Assembly (NCBI GenBank): GCA_027019885.1
Contig: JALUWC010000542.1
Span: 1-5,619, forward strand
Direction: 5' to 3'
From: Geoglobus sp.
GTDB taxonomy: Archaea > Halobacteriota > Archaeoglobi > Archaeoglobales > Archaeoglobaceae
DNA: 5,619 nucleotides
In this document: in pieces, positions 1 through 5,619 of the stretch
How positions within the stretch are numbered: the first letter of the stretch is position 1
How the letters are laid out: every line of letters begins with the position of its first letter
The notes under the pieces: generated by a model
What the model was told of the DNA's origin: nothing
Database searches by the model: none
The model's input: the letters and a program-made list of their open reading frames with translations, nothing else
Position numbers and translations under genes: made by a program

Positions 1-174
1 AACTCGGTTTACGAACTCCTCCACATCCTCATTCAGCCTGCTGAGGGCGTTTGCTATCGCTGCAAACAGCGTGTCGGAGTGTATTATTTCTCCGGTTCTC
101 TCAAGCCCGATTCCGGCCTCACCGATCCTCAGAGGTGTCCTGAAGTGGAGCTTGAACGCCTTGAATGTCGTCAT
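1..174 (-). CDS. csm4: Csm4, type III-A Csm complex subunit (Cas5-like RAMP), N-terminal part only
   Basis: This is the first 58 codons of a gene that runs off the left edge. Csm4 is the Cas5-like RAMP protein that caps the base of the Csm complex, holds the 5' repeat tag of the crRNA and contacts Cas10. The visible part has the typical Csm4 start: a first beta strand (FKAFKLHFRTPLRIG, residues 4-18), then a stretch ending in IIHSDTLFAAIANAL (residues 30-44), where the HSDTLF block is the family hallmark. The start ATG (174-172) overlaps the csm3 stop TGA in an ATGA junction. A GGGAG Shine-Dalgarno sequence lies at 183-179, four bases upstream, so translation is probably coupled to csm3. The reading frame is open throughout. 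Identity is confident from the N-terminus and the gene order; the RRM-like body and glycine-rich loop lie outside the window. Confidence 0.9.
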   Translation of the reverse strand, partial: MTTFKAFKLHFRTPLRIGEAGIGLERTGEIIHSDTLFAAIANALSRLNEDVEEFVNRV

Positions 175-977
175 AACGCTCCCAGTACCCGATCTGCCGC
201 CTCTTCCGGTCCCAACCCCTCGTCGCTATTCAGAAGACTTTTCTCACTCTCATCTTTCAGATAGTAATCCCTCGGCCTTTCCACGACTTTCGTGATTCTG
301 AACTCCACCTTACCGTATCCCCTCGACCCAGAGCCTCCGAGGTAATCGTCTTCAAGCATTTTCATCAGACTGATGAGATTCTTGATGTCCTCCTTCTTTT
401 CTTCTCCGTTTTCCACATTGTATACAATCTCAAACTCAAACTCTGCTTCCGGAACAACCCTCTCCATTGGTCTCGGATTTGCTGCAGACGTTATTCTATC
501 TATGGCGGTTTCATACTTGATTTCAATGACCTCCTCCATATCCTGATCGTTGCAGAGGTGTGCATCTCTGAAAATCGTTCTTGACTGATAGTTCGTTTTT
601 CCAGAACTTCCAAACAGTCTACAAATTTCACAGGTTTTAGCTTTGCCATATTCTTCATGTACATGTATCCAAATAGGGTTGTTTTCTGTTCCTATATTCT
701 TATTTAGGAAATACCTGTTTCTATCTTTCTCATCTTTTGGCGGCGGGCCTCTTAACTCAAGAGGATACTCTGTGATTTTACTTTTTTCAAAGAGGCTCCT
801 CAGCTTACCTTTCAGAGACGAGCCGGGAATGTATGGTCTGCCTGTGTTCGGGTCTTTCAGAATCGGGTTGTCTATTCCTCCAATCTCTATGGCTTCAGTC
901 TGAGCACCGATGTGGAGTCCAGTTTTCAGTCTTACCTTCCCGTTTATTATGATCTTGCCAAAAATCACCTCTCCCAT
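171..977 (-). CDS. csm3: Csm3, type III-A backbone subunit and target-RNA endoribonuclease (Cas7-like RAMP)
   Basis: The 268-residue protein is a Cas7-group RAMP of near-normal length for Csm3. Several copies form the filament that holds the crRNA, and each cuts bound target RNA at 6-nt intervals. The GGIDNP block (residues 33-38) carries the expected catalytic aspartate, D36. PGSSLKGKLRSLFE (51-64) is the conserved RAMP helix that contacts crRNA. H105, H107, C116 and C119 look like zinc ligands in an insertion just before RLFG. AIDRITSAANPRPMERVVP (148-166) and the glycine-rich loop LGGSGSRGYGKV (213-224) complete the family signature. The last 25 or so residues form a polar tail that I cannot assign. 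The ATG is one base after the csm2 stop and follows a strong GGAGGGAGGG ribosome site (993-984) by six bases. The family and the intact active site are clear; cleavage activity itself is inferred. Confidence 0.96.
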   Translation of the reverse strand: MGEVIFGKIIINGKVRLKTGLHIGAQTEAIEIGGIDNPILKDPNTGRPYIPGSSLKGKLRSLFEKSKITEYPLELRGPPPKDEKDRNRYFLNKNIGTENNPIWIHVHEEYGKAKTCEICRLFGSSGKTNYQSRTIFRDAHLCNDQDMEEVIEIKYETAIDRITSAANPRPMERVVPEAEFEFEIVYNVENGEEKKEDIKNLISLMKMLEDDYLGGSGSRGYGKVEFRITKVVERPRDYYLKDESEKSLLNSDEGLGPEEAADRVLGAL

Positions 978-978
978 T

Positions 979-1497
979 TCAATCCCTCCCTCCTAACAGC
1001 TTGTGATAGGCAACGACAGCCTGCAAAAAATCGTGGACTTTTTCGTAATTTTCTTTAACCTTCCCATAGTTTTCTTTCTCTGTTCTCAACTCTGGCAGAA
1101 CTTTGCTCAGAACTTCTGCTACTGGTTCTATCTCGCCCCTCCTTCCCTGTCTGCCAAGTGTGTAAGCGAGGGTATAGTTCAATTTAACGACGTCTTTTGA
1201 AATGTCTTCTTTTTTCTTCAGGTTTCTGTAGATTTTTGCCGACATGTTGAGTATTTTCCTTATCTGACTGGTAGTGAGGCCCTTCGCGACTGACTTTACT
1301 GCAACTGCGAATGCCAGTCTATTTCGCTCCCATTCATCAAGTTCGAAAAAGTTTTCTGACTTTTTTTGAGGATCAAAAGCGCTGTAAATTTCATTGGAAA
1401 CCTCGTATCGGTTTACGCCTTTTTTCTTAAATTCTTTCCCAAACGAAACGAAATCTCCGTTTTCAAACAACCTCACGAACCCCATAGAATCAGACAT
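979..1497 (-). CDS. csm2: Csm2, type III-A small (alpha-helical) subunit
   Basis: This 172-residue, helix-rich, basic protein is the Csm small subunit. Copies of Csm2 line the groove opposite the Csm3 filament, support the crRNA-target duplex and contact the Cas10 C-terminal domain; the subunit has no catalytic role. The family signature is present: LTTSQIRKIL (74-83), LNYTLAYTLGRQGR (106-119) and the terminal FLQAVVAYHKLLGG (157-170). The first 45 or so residues (FVRLFENGDFVSFGKEF and following) precede the usual core and make it longer than the 120-150 residues common for Csm2. The ATG abuts the cas10 stop codon with no gap and follows a near-perfect AGGAGGTGG Shine-Dalgarno sequence (1510-1502), which also encodes the glycine-rich end of Cas10. 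Position between cas10 and csm3 agrees with the assignment. Confidence 0.93.
   Translation of the reverse strand: MSDSMGFVRLFENGDFVSFGKEFKKKGVNRYEVSNEIYSAFDPQKKSENFFELDEWERNRLAFAVAVKSVAKGLTTSQIRKILNMSAKIYRNLKKKEDISKDVVKLNYTLAYTLGRQGRRGEIEPVAEVLSKVLPELRTEKENYGKVKENYEKVHDFLQAVVAYHKLLGGRD
984..993 (-). promoter_or_regulatory. Strong Shine-Dalgarno sequence of csm3
   Basis: GGAGGGAGGG lies at the end of csm2, six bases before the csm3 ATG, and encodes Gly-Gly-Arg plus the first base of the last Asp codon of Csm2. It supports the ATG at 977 as the start and high translation of the multi-copy Csm3 subunit. Confidence 0.7.
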
Positions 1498-3912
1498 TCA
1501 ACCACCTCCTCTAACAGCAAGGTCAACAAACTTGAGCGGAATATCCACAAGGTATATGTCCTGTGGCCTACTACTTCTAGTCTTTTCAGGATCTCTTGAG
1601 GCAAGTTTTGGTACAACGTCAATCAATTTCCTGCCATTCTCTCTTACTTTGATCCTCGCGAGGTAGTATGTCAGGAGAACCGACCATCTGAAGCCGTTCG
1701 GATTTTTGAGATATTCTTTTCTCGCATCGAGAATCTTCCTTATGGATGTTCTAGGTATGAGGAGCTCTCGCTTCTCGCTCTCGTAAATTTTGGTTATGTA
1801 TTCAGACCAGATTCTCCTGAACTCATCCCACTCATAGGATTCTTTAAACACAGTCCGCTTACTTCTATCTCTGATTCTCCATAACTCCCTGTCTCCAAGG
1901 TGAATCCTGTTTTTCTTTTTAATCTCGATTCCGTCCTTTTCTGAAACTTTTTCTCCATCATCTTTTGCTCTTTCTTCTCTATCGCCCGTGATCTCAGCCA
2001 TCCTGTAAAGTGGAAACTTGGGGTCAAATATTGCGTAGCCCGCTGAAATTGTGATGTTTGGATTGTAACCCACATATTTTTCGAACAGGGCGCTTATTTC
2101 GAACGCAAGCTCAAAAACGTGATCCCATGCTCCGACAATGAAAAGATCATCCCCACCAGAGTACACAACGACTACTTCTTTCGCACCAGTAACAGAAGAA
2201 ATTCGTGGAATGTTATCAGGAATGTGATCTCTCAGTTTTCCTTCAGCAAGCAATCGTACACAGTTCTTGAAAAAATGGTTCAGCAACCTTGAGACAGATG
2301 CAAATCTTGAAAAACCTCCTTCACCTTCAGGAATGCCTAAACTGAATATTTTTCCGAGATCATCGACGTCCATTCTCAGAACCGCGATTTTCTTTGCCCC
2401 TGTAGAAGATTCTGAAAGCCTGTCAAAGTCCTTTATCTCATCCCGGTATTTTGCGTAGTAATCACACACGTAATAAGGGATCACCTTACACCCCGGTACA
2501 TTGACAAAACCATTCTTCCAGAAAACCGTTGAACCGGCAGGTATCTGGTCTTCACTGAAAAACGCATAAAATCTCGAAAAAGGCATTTGGTAACACGGAA
2601 GGTCAAGCTTCTCAGATGTCCTGACAAAACCCTTTAGTTTTGGAAGCTCACTCCCCATCTTTTTCATACTTTCGCAAATTGAGCAAACGTGGTCCCCCTC
2701 TACCATGAGTTCAGGGTTTGGAGCTTTGCATACGGAGCACTCGTTTTGAGAAACGTAATTTTCAATTGATCTCAATTCCGGTACATCGTCGAGGAATTTT
2801 CTCAGTTTTTTGATCTTTATTTTTCGGTTGATTGCAACCCACAGCGGCTGGTCATTTACTCTGAATGTCTGCAACTCTTTTCCACCAACCTCGATGAAGT
2901 CGATAGCAAGATACAGTCCCCCCCAGAACTTATCAAAAAGCCATTTATTGGCCTTTGCAGAGATGTCTTTTACTGTCTGCTTCGCTTTCTCTGTATTGGG
3001 TGCGAGGATGTAGAACCTACCACCGCCTGAAAACACAACATTTGCCCTCGTAAGCTCGAGCTTTTCCAAAAACTCTTCTACGATGTCCTCGGTCAGCAGC
3101 TCGAGATATGCGGATCTTGCTCTAAGATACTTCAACGCCCCCTTGCTCGTAATTGTGTAGATGAAGTCCTGTATTCCGGATATGTCCCCGCCAATCAGAA
3201 TAAACTCCCTGCTGTAATCTTCTGGATTGAAAGTCTCCTCATTGAGTCTGCCGGTGTGAAAATGGTACAGGCACAAAGAAATTGCCGATGTCATTTTGAG
3301 ATGATCGTACAGAGAGATGTCGCTTTCCCCGACCGCAGTCGCCGGAACAAAAGTTGTATACTTTTCAAGGATGTGGAGAACATGATTGAAATCCCCGCCA
3401 CTCAGAATGGACCGTTCAAAATCGTCTTTAAATCCGGAAAACAGAGATCTGTAGCTGTCTTCCACATCTTTAACTGTTTTTACGGGATAGAAAAATGCCT
3501 CTGAGGAAAATTCAGTTATTTCATATCTACCGGGTTCGCATTCTCCCTTGTTCAAATTCATGGTGGTGAGGATGCTTACAAGAACATCATGCTGGCTGAT
3601 TGTCATTTCATCATCCCTTCTTTCTGATGCCAAAATCTCATCGGCATAAGAGATAATTTTCAGCAGGTTTTTCGATCTGGTATTCCCCATGAGCATTCCA
3701 GGATCTGATTCACTGTAATACCTCGAAAACTCTGCGATAATGCCGTACTTTTCTTTTAGGTGTGATGAAGATTCAAGAATTCTCCTTAGAAAATTGTAGC
3801 CTGAGTCTCCATCAGTGTACCTGCCTTTGTACCATTCAGACCTCTGCACGAATTTCCTCAGGTCGTGAAGCAACCCACCGAGAGCCACAAGCATTTTCTC
3901 ATCATCACTCAT
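1498..3912 (-). CDS. cas10: Cas10/Csm1, large subunit of the type III-A complex with cOA cyclase (GGDD) and divergent HD domain
   Basis: This large subunit has 804 residues from the ATG at 3912. Cas10 senses target RNA bound to the Csm complex, makes cyclic oligoadenylates from ATP, and in many members cuts ssDNA with its HD domain. Domains in order: an HD domain (about 1-110) with LLHD (H16, D17) and the later YADEILASER block (89-98); a first palm domain (about 235-360) with GGDISGIQDF and FSGGGRFYIL; a zinc ribbon with C392, C395, C410 and C413; a second palm with LRMDVDDLG (512-520) and the cyclase motif SGGDD (585-589); and a helical C-terminal D4 domain that contacts Csm2. The cyclase site looks complete, while other expected HD metal ligands seem to be missing. 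A GTG at 3921 would add three residues, but it lies inside the AAGGTGG ribosome site. The ATG forms an ATGA overlap with the upstream regulator's stop, so I prefer it. Confidence 0.96.
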   Translation of the reverse strand: MSDDEKMLVALGGLLHDLRKFVQRSEWYKGRYTDGDSGYNFLRRILESSSHLKEKYGIIAEFSRYYSESDPGMLMGNTRSKNLLKIISYADEILASERRDDEMTISQHDVLVSILTTMNLNKGECEPGRYEITEFSSEAFFYPVKTVKDVEDSYRSLFSGFKDDFERSILSGGDFNHVLHILEKYTTFVPATAVGESDISLYDHLKMTSAISLCLYHFHTGRLNEETFNPEDYSREFILIGGDISGIQDFIYTITSKGALKYLRARSAYLELLTEDIVEEFLEKLELTRANVVFSGGGRFYILAPNTEKAKQTVKDISAKANKWLFDKFWGGLYLAIDFIEVGGKELQTFRVNDQPLWVAINRKIKIKKLRKFLDDVPELRSIENYVSQNECSVCKAPNPELMVEGDHVCSICESMKKMGSELPKLKGFVRTSEKLDLPCYQMPFSRFYAFFSEDQIPAGSTVFWKNGFVNVPGCKVIPYYVCDYYAKYRDEIKDFDRLSESSTGAKKIAVLRMDVDDLGKIFSLGIPEGEGGFSRFASVSRLLNHFFKNCVRLLAEGKLRDHIPDNIPRISSVTGAKEVVVVYSGGDDLFIVGAWDHVFELAFEISALFEKYVGYNPNITISAGYAIFDPKFPLYRMAEITGDREERAKDDGEKVSEKDGIEIKKKNRIHLGDRELWRIRDRSKRTVFKESYEWDEFRRIWSEYITKIYESEKRELLIPRTSIRKILDARKEYLKNPNGFRWSVLLTYYLARIKVRENGRKLIDVVPKLASRDPEKTRSSRPQDIYLVDIPLKFVDLAVRGGG
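1502..1510 (-). promoter_or_regulatory. Strong Shine-Dalgarno sequence of csm2
   Basis: AGGAGGTGG matches the usual archaeal anti-Shine-Dalgarno sequence almost perfectly and lies four bases before the csm2 ATG. It is embedded in the last cas10 codons, where it encodes the terminal Arg-Gly-Gly-Gly, and it fixes the start at 1497. Confidence 0.75.
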
Positions 3913-4634
3913 AGCTTCCACCTTAGCTTAGCAATTTTTCCAGCGAAAGTTAGCCGGTATCTGTAATTCTTGGATTTCTGATCTATCTGTTCAATGAGTC
4001 CATACTCTCTCAATTCTTTCAGATACTGAGAAACTGTTTTCTTCTTTACTGTGTGTTTTCTCAGCTTTATTTTTTGATCTGCATCCTTTCCCGGGACATT
4101 CTCCGAACTTTCCATTTGATTGAGTTTCTCGGTTACTGTTGCTGCGTCATCTCCGTCCTCCATTGCAAGCAGCACCGATTTTCTTGAGTCTGGAATTCTG
4201 TCAAGTTCTCCAAGTGTAACTGGAATCTCAACGAGCTTGGCATCGTCGACGGTTTCCTGCGTGTAGTACATTTTGCATCCACACATGAATGCCGCATACG
4301 AAGCAGCCAGCGCCTGAATTTTGGTTCCTCCGGAAATCACAACCGATACTTCATTCCCGCGCGCTTTTTCAAGCATCTCGAGAGTTTTTAAACAAACATC
4401 TTCAAAATCAAACGGATTAACTTGTAGAATCTCTACAGCAGCTCCCAGATGTTCCAATCTATTTTTGATTCTATCAGAAACCGCTATTGGGTCAATATCG
4501 TTTTTTACAGGTTCATCAAAAATGTCCCTCGCAGGTTTGCCGGTAATGAGAATCGCCTTGTCAAGTCCAATTTTCCTGGCTGCAAGAACCACGGGTTCTT
4601 CGCTTCCACCCACGGTTGCAACGAGTATCTTCAT
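3909..4634 (-). CDS. csa3: Csa3-like CARF-winged-helix transcription regulator
   Basis: This 241-residue protein has an N-terminal CARF (Rossmann-like) domain at about 1-145. The first-strand loop is TVGGSEEP (7-14) and the second ligand loop is SGGTK (101-105), the two places where CARF proteins bind cyclic oligoadenylates. A C-terminal winged helix (about 148-241) follows, with the probable recognition helix in TVSQYLKELREYGLIEQ (200-216) and a wing around YRYRLTF (224-230). I see no HEPN RxxxxH motif and no other nuclease signature, so it should be a DNA-binding regulator, not an effector ribonuclease. A lysine-rich insertion (about 172-199) splits the winged helix. It is the first gene of the csm operon, diverges from csa1, and its stop overlaps the cas10 start. 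Sulfolobales Csa3 proteins regulate acquisition genes, which fits this position. The CARF-wHTH fold is confident; membership of Csa3 proper, as against another CARF-wHTH family, is less so. Confidence 0.82.
   Translation of the reverse strand: MKILVATVGGSEEPVVLAARKIGLDKAILITGKPARDIFDEPVKNDIDPIAVSDRIKNRLEHLGAAVEILQVNPFDFEDVCLKTLEMLEKARGNEVSVVISGGTKIQALAASYAAFMCGCKMYYTQETVDDAKLVEIPVTLGELDRIPDSRKSVLLAMEDGDDAATVTEKLNQMESSENVPGKDADQKIKLRKHTVKKKTVSQYLKELREYGLIEQIDQKSKNYRYRLTFAGKIAKLRWKL
3918..3924 (-). promoter_or_regulatory. Shine-Dalgarno sequence that decides the cas10 start
   Basis: AAGGTGG lies five bases before the ATG at 3912 and contains the alternative GTG start codon at 3921-3919. Because a ribosome cannot use the same bases as both binding site and start codon, the ATG, which overlaps the csa3-like stop as ATGA, is the better choice. 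Confidence 0.6.
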
Positions 4635-4657
4635 TGATATGTCTGGATTTTTCCACG

Positions 4658-4672
4658 TATATATTCCTTTTC
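4658..4672 (-). promoter_or_regulatory. Archaeal promoter (BRE + TATA box) of the csa3-csm operon
   Basis: Read on the minus strand, the purine-rich BRE-like GAAAAGGA (4672-4665) is followed by the TATA element ATATATA (4664-4658). The TATA centre lies about 27 bases before the A of the csa3 ATG at 4634. That spacing places transcription initiation at or next to the start codon, so the mRNA is probably leaderless; no Shine-Dalgarno sequence is present. The element quality is good for an archaeal promoter, but the transcription start is inferred. Confidence 0.75.
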
Positions 4673-4677
4673 AATCA

Positions 4678-4717
4678 AAATCCATAGATTATTCGGAAAT
4701 CCATAAATTTATTGGAT
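4678..4717. repeat. Two tandem 19-base repeats forming imperfect dyads, candidate operator
   Basis: AAATCCATAGATTATTCGG (4678-4696) is followed directly by AAATCCATAAATTTATTGG (4697-4715); 15 of 19 bases match, including the first nine. The second copy is also a dyad: ATCCA (4699-4703) pairs with TGGAT (4713-4717) across a spacer, and the nested ATAAATTTAT (4703-4712) is a perfect palindrome. The first copy has a degenerate right arm, TCGGA (4693-4697). The pair sits between the two TATA boxes without covering either. This suits a site for a dimeric winged-helix regulator; the divergently encoded Csa3-like protein is the obvious candidate. Confidence 0.6.
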
Positions 4718-4724
4718 GCTACAT

Positions 4725-4739
4725 GAACAAGCATATTTA
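4725..4739 (+). promoter_or_regulatory. Probable TATA box of csa1
   Basis: ATATTTA at 4733-4739 is preceded by a weak purine-rich BRE-like GAACAA (4725-4730). Its centre is about 27 bases from the csa1 ATG at 4763, again implying a leaderless transcript; the sequence before the ATG is T-rich with no ribosome site. The BRE match is poorer than that of the divergent promoter, which would suit a promoter that needs an activator. Confidence 0.55.
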
Positions 4740-4762
4740 CAACTTTTTTGCAATTGCTGGAT

Positions 4763-5619
4763 ATGTTCGCCTGGAATCAGCTCGAAAAAAGGATCAGACT
4801 GCAGAGAAGAATTCTTGATGATGCGTCAATATCTGAAGACCTCAGAGGATATTCGTGGGAGAGACCACCTGTCGAGCCAGTATCAACCACGACCATTGCA
4901 GTATCAGATGTAAACGGCTTCTGTCCAACAAGGAGGGATATCTACGTCAGGTATGTTCTGAAGGAAAAGCCAACAATCAACCCGTACATGATGAGGGGCA
5001 TTGCCTGCCACAGGCTGATAAAGGAAACCATCACGGCCATGAAAAAGGCGGTTTATTCTGGAGTAAAGTCAGGAAGTGATGTGATAGACGAATTTTATGG
5101 CAATCTTTCGATACCTGAAAAAATAAGCAGCGATACCGGTGTGGACGCTGCGTGGCTCACCAGCCTTTACAGGTTTCTCGTGATACAGGCTGCGGCGAAG
5201 GTTGATGATGTCAACATCAAGTACCCTGACTCTGACTGCGAGAACATTGCAGGGCTGGCATTTCCACCCATTATGGAAAGGAGGATCGATGGCAGACCGG
5301 TCGGCCTGTCACCAAACCTGTCAGTTGACGTTTTCACTCCCTTCAGCGTGATAATGGACTTCAAAACAGGTGTTGAAAGGGACGAGCACAAACTTGCTCT
5401 GACCGGCTACGCAATTGCTCTTGAGGCGGATGACGAGGTGGACATAAATTACGGGTGTCTTGTGTACATCAGGCCTGGCGAGAGGATCCACTTTGTGCAG
5501 AAGGAGTTCGTCATAAGCGATGAACTCAGAAGGGAATTCCTCGAAATTCGTGATGAAATTGCAGAATTGGTTGACTCAGGCATTGATCCGGGGAAGCCGG
5601 AAAAATGCTACAGGGCATG
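4763..5619 (+). CDS. csa1: Csa1, Cas4-family nuclease of the type I-A acquisition module (C-terminus cut by window end)
   Basis: The frame gives 285 complete codons and is open at the right edge. Csa1 is a RecB-like, Fe-S-containing relative of Cas4 that acts with Cas1, Cas2 and Cas4 when new spacers are taken up. The order of motifs fits: FCPTRRDIYVRYV (53-65) with C54 as a likely first Fe-S ligand; MRGIACHRLI (77-86) with H83; a metal-binding aspartate in LSVDVF (D189); IMDFKTG (197-203) with the D199-x-K201 pair; and HKLALTGYAIALE (209-221), the QxxxY-like motif with Y216. C282 near the edge probably begins the C-terminal cysteine cluster, whose remaining cysteines lie outside the window. 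The ATG at 4763 is the first after an in-frame stop at 4724-4726; only TTG codons precede it. It diverges from the csm operon. The assignment is firm, although Csa1 and Cas4 are related. Confidence 0.9.
   Translation, partial: MFAWNQLEKRIRLQRRILDDASISEDLRGYSWERPPVEPVSTTTIAVSDVNGFCPTRRDIYVRYVLKEKPTINPYMMRGIACHRLIKETITAMKKAVYSGVKSGSDVIDEFYGNLSIPEKISSDTGVDAAWLTSLYRFLVIQAAAKVDDVNIKYPDSDCENIAGLAFPPIMERRIDGRPVGLSPNLSVDVFTPFSVIMDFKTGVERDEHKLALTGYAIALEADDEVDINYGCLVYIRPGERIHFVQKEFVISDELRREFLEIRDEIAELVDSGIDPGKPEKCYRA

Larger units (their letters stand above)
4635..4762. promoter_or_regulatory. Divergent control region between the csm operon and csa1
   Basis: This 128-base AT-rich gap separates the two divergent genes and holds both promoters. 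From left to right it contains the csa3 start-proximal region, the csa3 TATA/BRE, two tandem imperfect dyads and the csa1 TATA box. The pentamer ATCCA or its complement TGGAT occurs five times: at 4644-4648, 4680-4684, 4699-4703, 4713-4717 and 4758-4762. I see no terminator, small ORF or RNA gene in it. Confidence 0.75.

Noticed and set aside
643..903. Plus-strand ORF of 86 codons opposite csm3
   Set aside because: It lies opposite the conserved Csm3 coding sequence, has no recognisable domain and no ribosome site or promoter.
1794..2075. Minus-strand ORF of 93 codons inside cas10 in another frame
   Set aside because: It overlaps the conserved second palm region of Cas10, and its Lys/Glu-rich repetitive composition is explained by the lysine-rich cas10 codons.
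3909..4634. CARF gene as a Csm6/Csx1 ribonuclease
   Set aside because: There is no HEPN RxxxxH motif and the C-terminus is a winged helix.
4678..4717. The 19-base tandem repeats as a remnant CRISPR array
   Set aside because: The copies are adjacent with no spacers, too short and too AT-rich for a CRISPR repeat; an operator is the better reading.
4321..4818. Plus-strand ORF of 165 codons antisense to the csa3-like gene and running into csa1
   Set aside because: It covers a conserved CARF gene on the other strand and overlaps csa1 out of frame; its Ser-rich composition is typical of an antisense shadow.
5167..5391. Minus-strand ORF of 74 codons opposite csa1
   Set aside because: It is antisense to the catalytic core of Csa1 and has no supporting signals.

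Overview
The window looks like a piece of a CRISPR-Cas locus from a thermophilic archaeon, most plausibly Archaeoglobaceae (Archaeoglobus, Ferroglobus or Geoglobus). That is an inference from three things: the mix of type III-A and type I-A cas genes, frequent AGG/AGA arginine and ATA isoleucine codons, and promoters with BRE/TATA elements about 27 bases from the start codon. No search was possible, so the genus is not certain.

Layout. Positions 4634 down to 1 hold a compact minus-strand operon, read in the order csa3-like CARF-wHTH regulator, cas10/csm1, csm2, csm3, csm4. csm4 leaves the window after 58 codons. Neighbouring genes overlap by a few bases or lie 0-1 base apart, and each downstream gene has a purine-rich Shine-Dalgarno sequence. 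Positions 4635-4762 are a 128-base divergent control region. From 4763 to the right edge a plus-strand gene encodes Csa1, a Cas4-family nuclease of the type I-A spacer-acquisition set; it is open at the window end. All reading frames are intact. There is no CRISPR array, tRNA, rRNA or insertion sequence in the window.

How the genes fit together. Cas10, Csm2, Csm3 and Csm4 are four of the five usual core subunits of a Csm (III-A) RNA-guided complex; csm5 would be expected just beyond the left edge. Csm3 keeps its RNA-cleaving aspartate. Cas10 keeps the GGDD cyclase motif, so target RNA binding should trigger cyclic oligoadenylate (cOA) synthesis. Its HD nuclease domain looks partly degenerate. 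The first gene of the same operon encodes a CARF domain, the fold that binds cOA, fused to a DNA-binding winged helix instead of a nuclease. Its gene diverges from csa1, and two tandem imperfect dyads sit between the two promoters. The simplest model is a circuit in which a type III alarm molecule modulates a regulator that controls both its own csm operon and the acquisition genes. The parts are visible in the sequence; the circuit is inference.
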